Part shown: piece after piece, positions 6,228-6,494 of the stretch
Layout of the letters: every line of letters starts with the position of its first letter
How positions within the stretch are numbered: the stretch's first letter is position 1
NCBI GenBank assembly: GCA_003644325.1
Contig: QNCA01000081.1
Coordinates: forward strand, 1 to 6,494
DNA: 6,494 bases
Origin: Planctomycetota bacterium
Lineage (GTDB): Bacteria > Planctomycetota > B129-G9
Reading direction: 5' to 3'
Made by a program: the position numbers and the translations under genes
The notes under the pieces: model-generated
The model's input: only the letters and a program-made list of their open reading frames with translations
Database searches by the model: none
Told to the model about the DNA's origin: nothing

Positions 6228-6257
6228 ATATTATTTTATTGAAGATTGCCTGGTTAA
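6228..6257 (-). promoter_or_regulatory. Possible sigma70-like promoter upstream of K
   Basis: On the minus strand TTAACC (6252-6257) and TAATAT (6228-6233) are 18 bases apart, each matching 4 of 6 consensus bases, in an AT-rich patch (6224-6244) that stands out from the GC-rich surroundings. It would give a leader of about 40 bases before K. If a gene for subunit I lies further right, this could be an internal promoter or chance. Confidence 0.3.
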
Positions 6258-6270
6258 AGAACCGCGAAAG

Positions 6271-6463
6271 GCGGCTGTCACCAATTACCCATTCGGACCC
6301 TGACGGGTCCTCAGGGCGAGGACCCGGAACGGGTGGAGCGCAGACCCCCTGATTTATCAGGGGGGCCGGCTCGTAGATTGGTGACTGTCATCGTAAGGCC
6401 CGGCAAAATGGAAACTTATAGTCAAACATCCGGCATTGCCCGGAAAAAGTCAGTCAACTTGAG
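6271..6463. mobile_element. MITE-like element, copy 3 (inverted, one end missing)
   Basis: Its reverse complement matches 2541-2734 with only about a dozen differences by eye, including both GC hairpins (around 6299-6321 and 6344-6363). The outer terminal repeat at 6444-6463 is identical to the left one of copy 2 (20 of 20). At the K-proximal end the match stops in a degenerate palindrome (GCGGCTGTCACC, 6271-6282); the expected GTTAACCTCGG stretch and the second terminal repeat are absent. The element is non-coding and lies immediately upstream of the possible K promoter. Beyond it, 6464-6494 holds only a near-palindrome GGTCCGTACGGGCC (6477-6490). Confidence 0.75.
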
Positions 6464-6494
6464 TAAAGTTGATTTCGGTCCGTACGGGCCGTAA

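Noticed and set aside
6477..6490. Near-palindrome GGTCCGTACGGGCC as an operator
   Set aside because: Single occurrence with one mismatched pair near the window edge; nothing links it to a regulator or gene.
1..6494. tRNA, rRNA or riboswitch
   Set aside because: No cloverleaf, conserved rRNA stretch or known riboswitch core was noticed in the gaps; all gap structure is accounted for by repeats.

Overview
The window carries six genes of a bacterial V/A-type (rotary) ATPase/ATP synthase, all on the minus strand and read from right to left in the order K, F, E, A, B, D. Every subunit is recognised from family motifs in its translation: catalytic A with a full P-loop, regulatory B with its conserved arginine and no P-loop, the central-stalk subunits D and F, the peripheral-stalk subunit E, and a one-hairpin proteolipid K that starts with a signal peptide. 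No gene for subunit C, the large membrane subunit I, or a G/H-type stalk subunit lies in the window. I could lie just beyond either edge; C is not in the places where it usually sits. Transcription probably starts upstream of K, at or beyond the right part of the window.

The space between the genes is unusual. Two gaps are short and clean (K-F 63 bp, E-A 25 bp). The other three (F-E 234 bp, A-B 345 bp, B-D 142 bp) and both flanks (1-279 and 6183-6494) hold repeated DNA of two kinds. The first is a MITE-like modular element with about 20-bp terminal inverted repeats (core CTCAAGTTGACTGA). It encloses an inner cassette bounded by the palindrome GGTGACnGTCACC with a variable hairpin in the middle. 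Three copies are seen (1-157, 2541-2763, and 6271-6463 inverted), plus a lone inner cassette at 192-270. The second kind is tracts with a strict 7-bp period but changing unit sequence (969-1052, 5228-5248, 5285-5368), together with CTTTCCTAC-type tracts near 2495-2540, 2764-2810 and 5371-5437. None of the repeats interrupts a gene, but two run into the 3' ends of coding regions and cover the stop codons of B and A.

The coding DNA is GC-rich, yet AUA isoleucine codons are frequent. This, with a V/A-type ATPase in a bacterial-style setting (Shine-Dalgarno sites, signal peptide) and repeat-filled gaps, suggests an uncultured bacterium, perhaps of the Planctomycetes/Verrucomicrobia/Omnitrophota side of the tree. 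That placement is a guess; no marker gene in the window fixes it.

Function: A3B3 forms the catalytic head, D and F the central shaft, E part of the peripheral stalk, and K the ion-carrying ring. With subunits I and C supplied elsewhere, the enzyme would couple ATP hydrolysis or synthesis to movement of H+ or Na+ across the cytoplasmic membrane. No obviously new protein system is present; the part most worth a second look is the repeat architecture.
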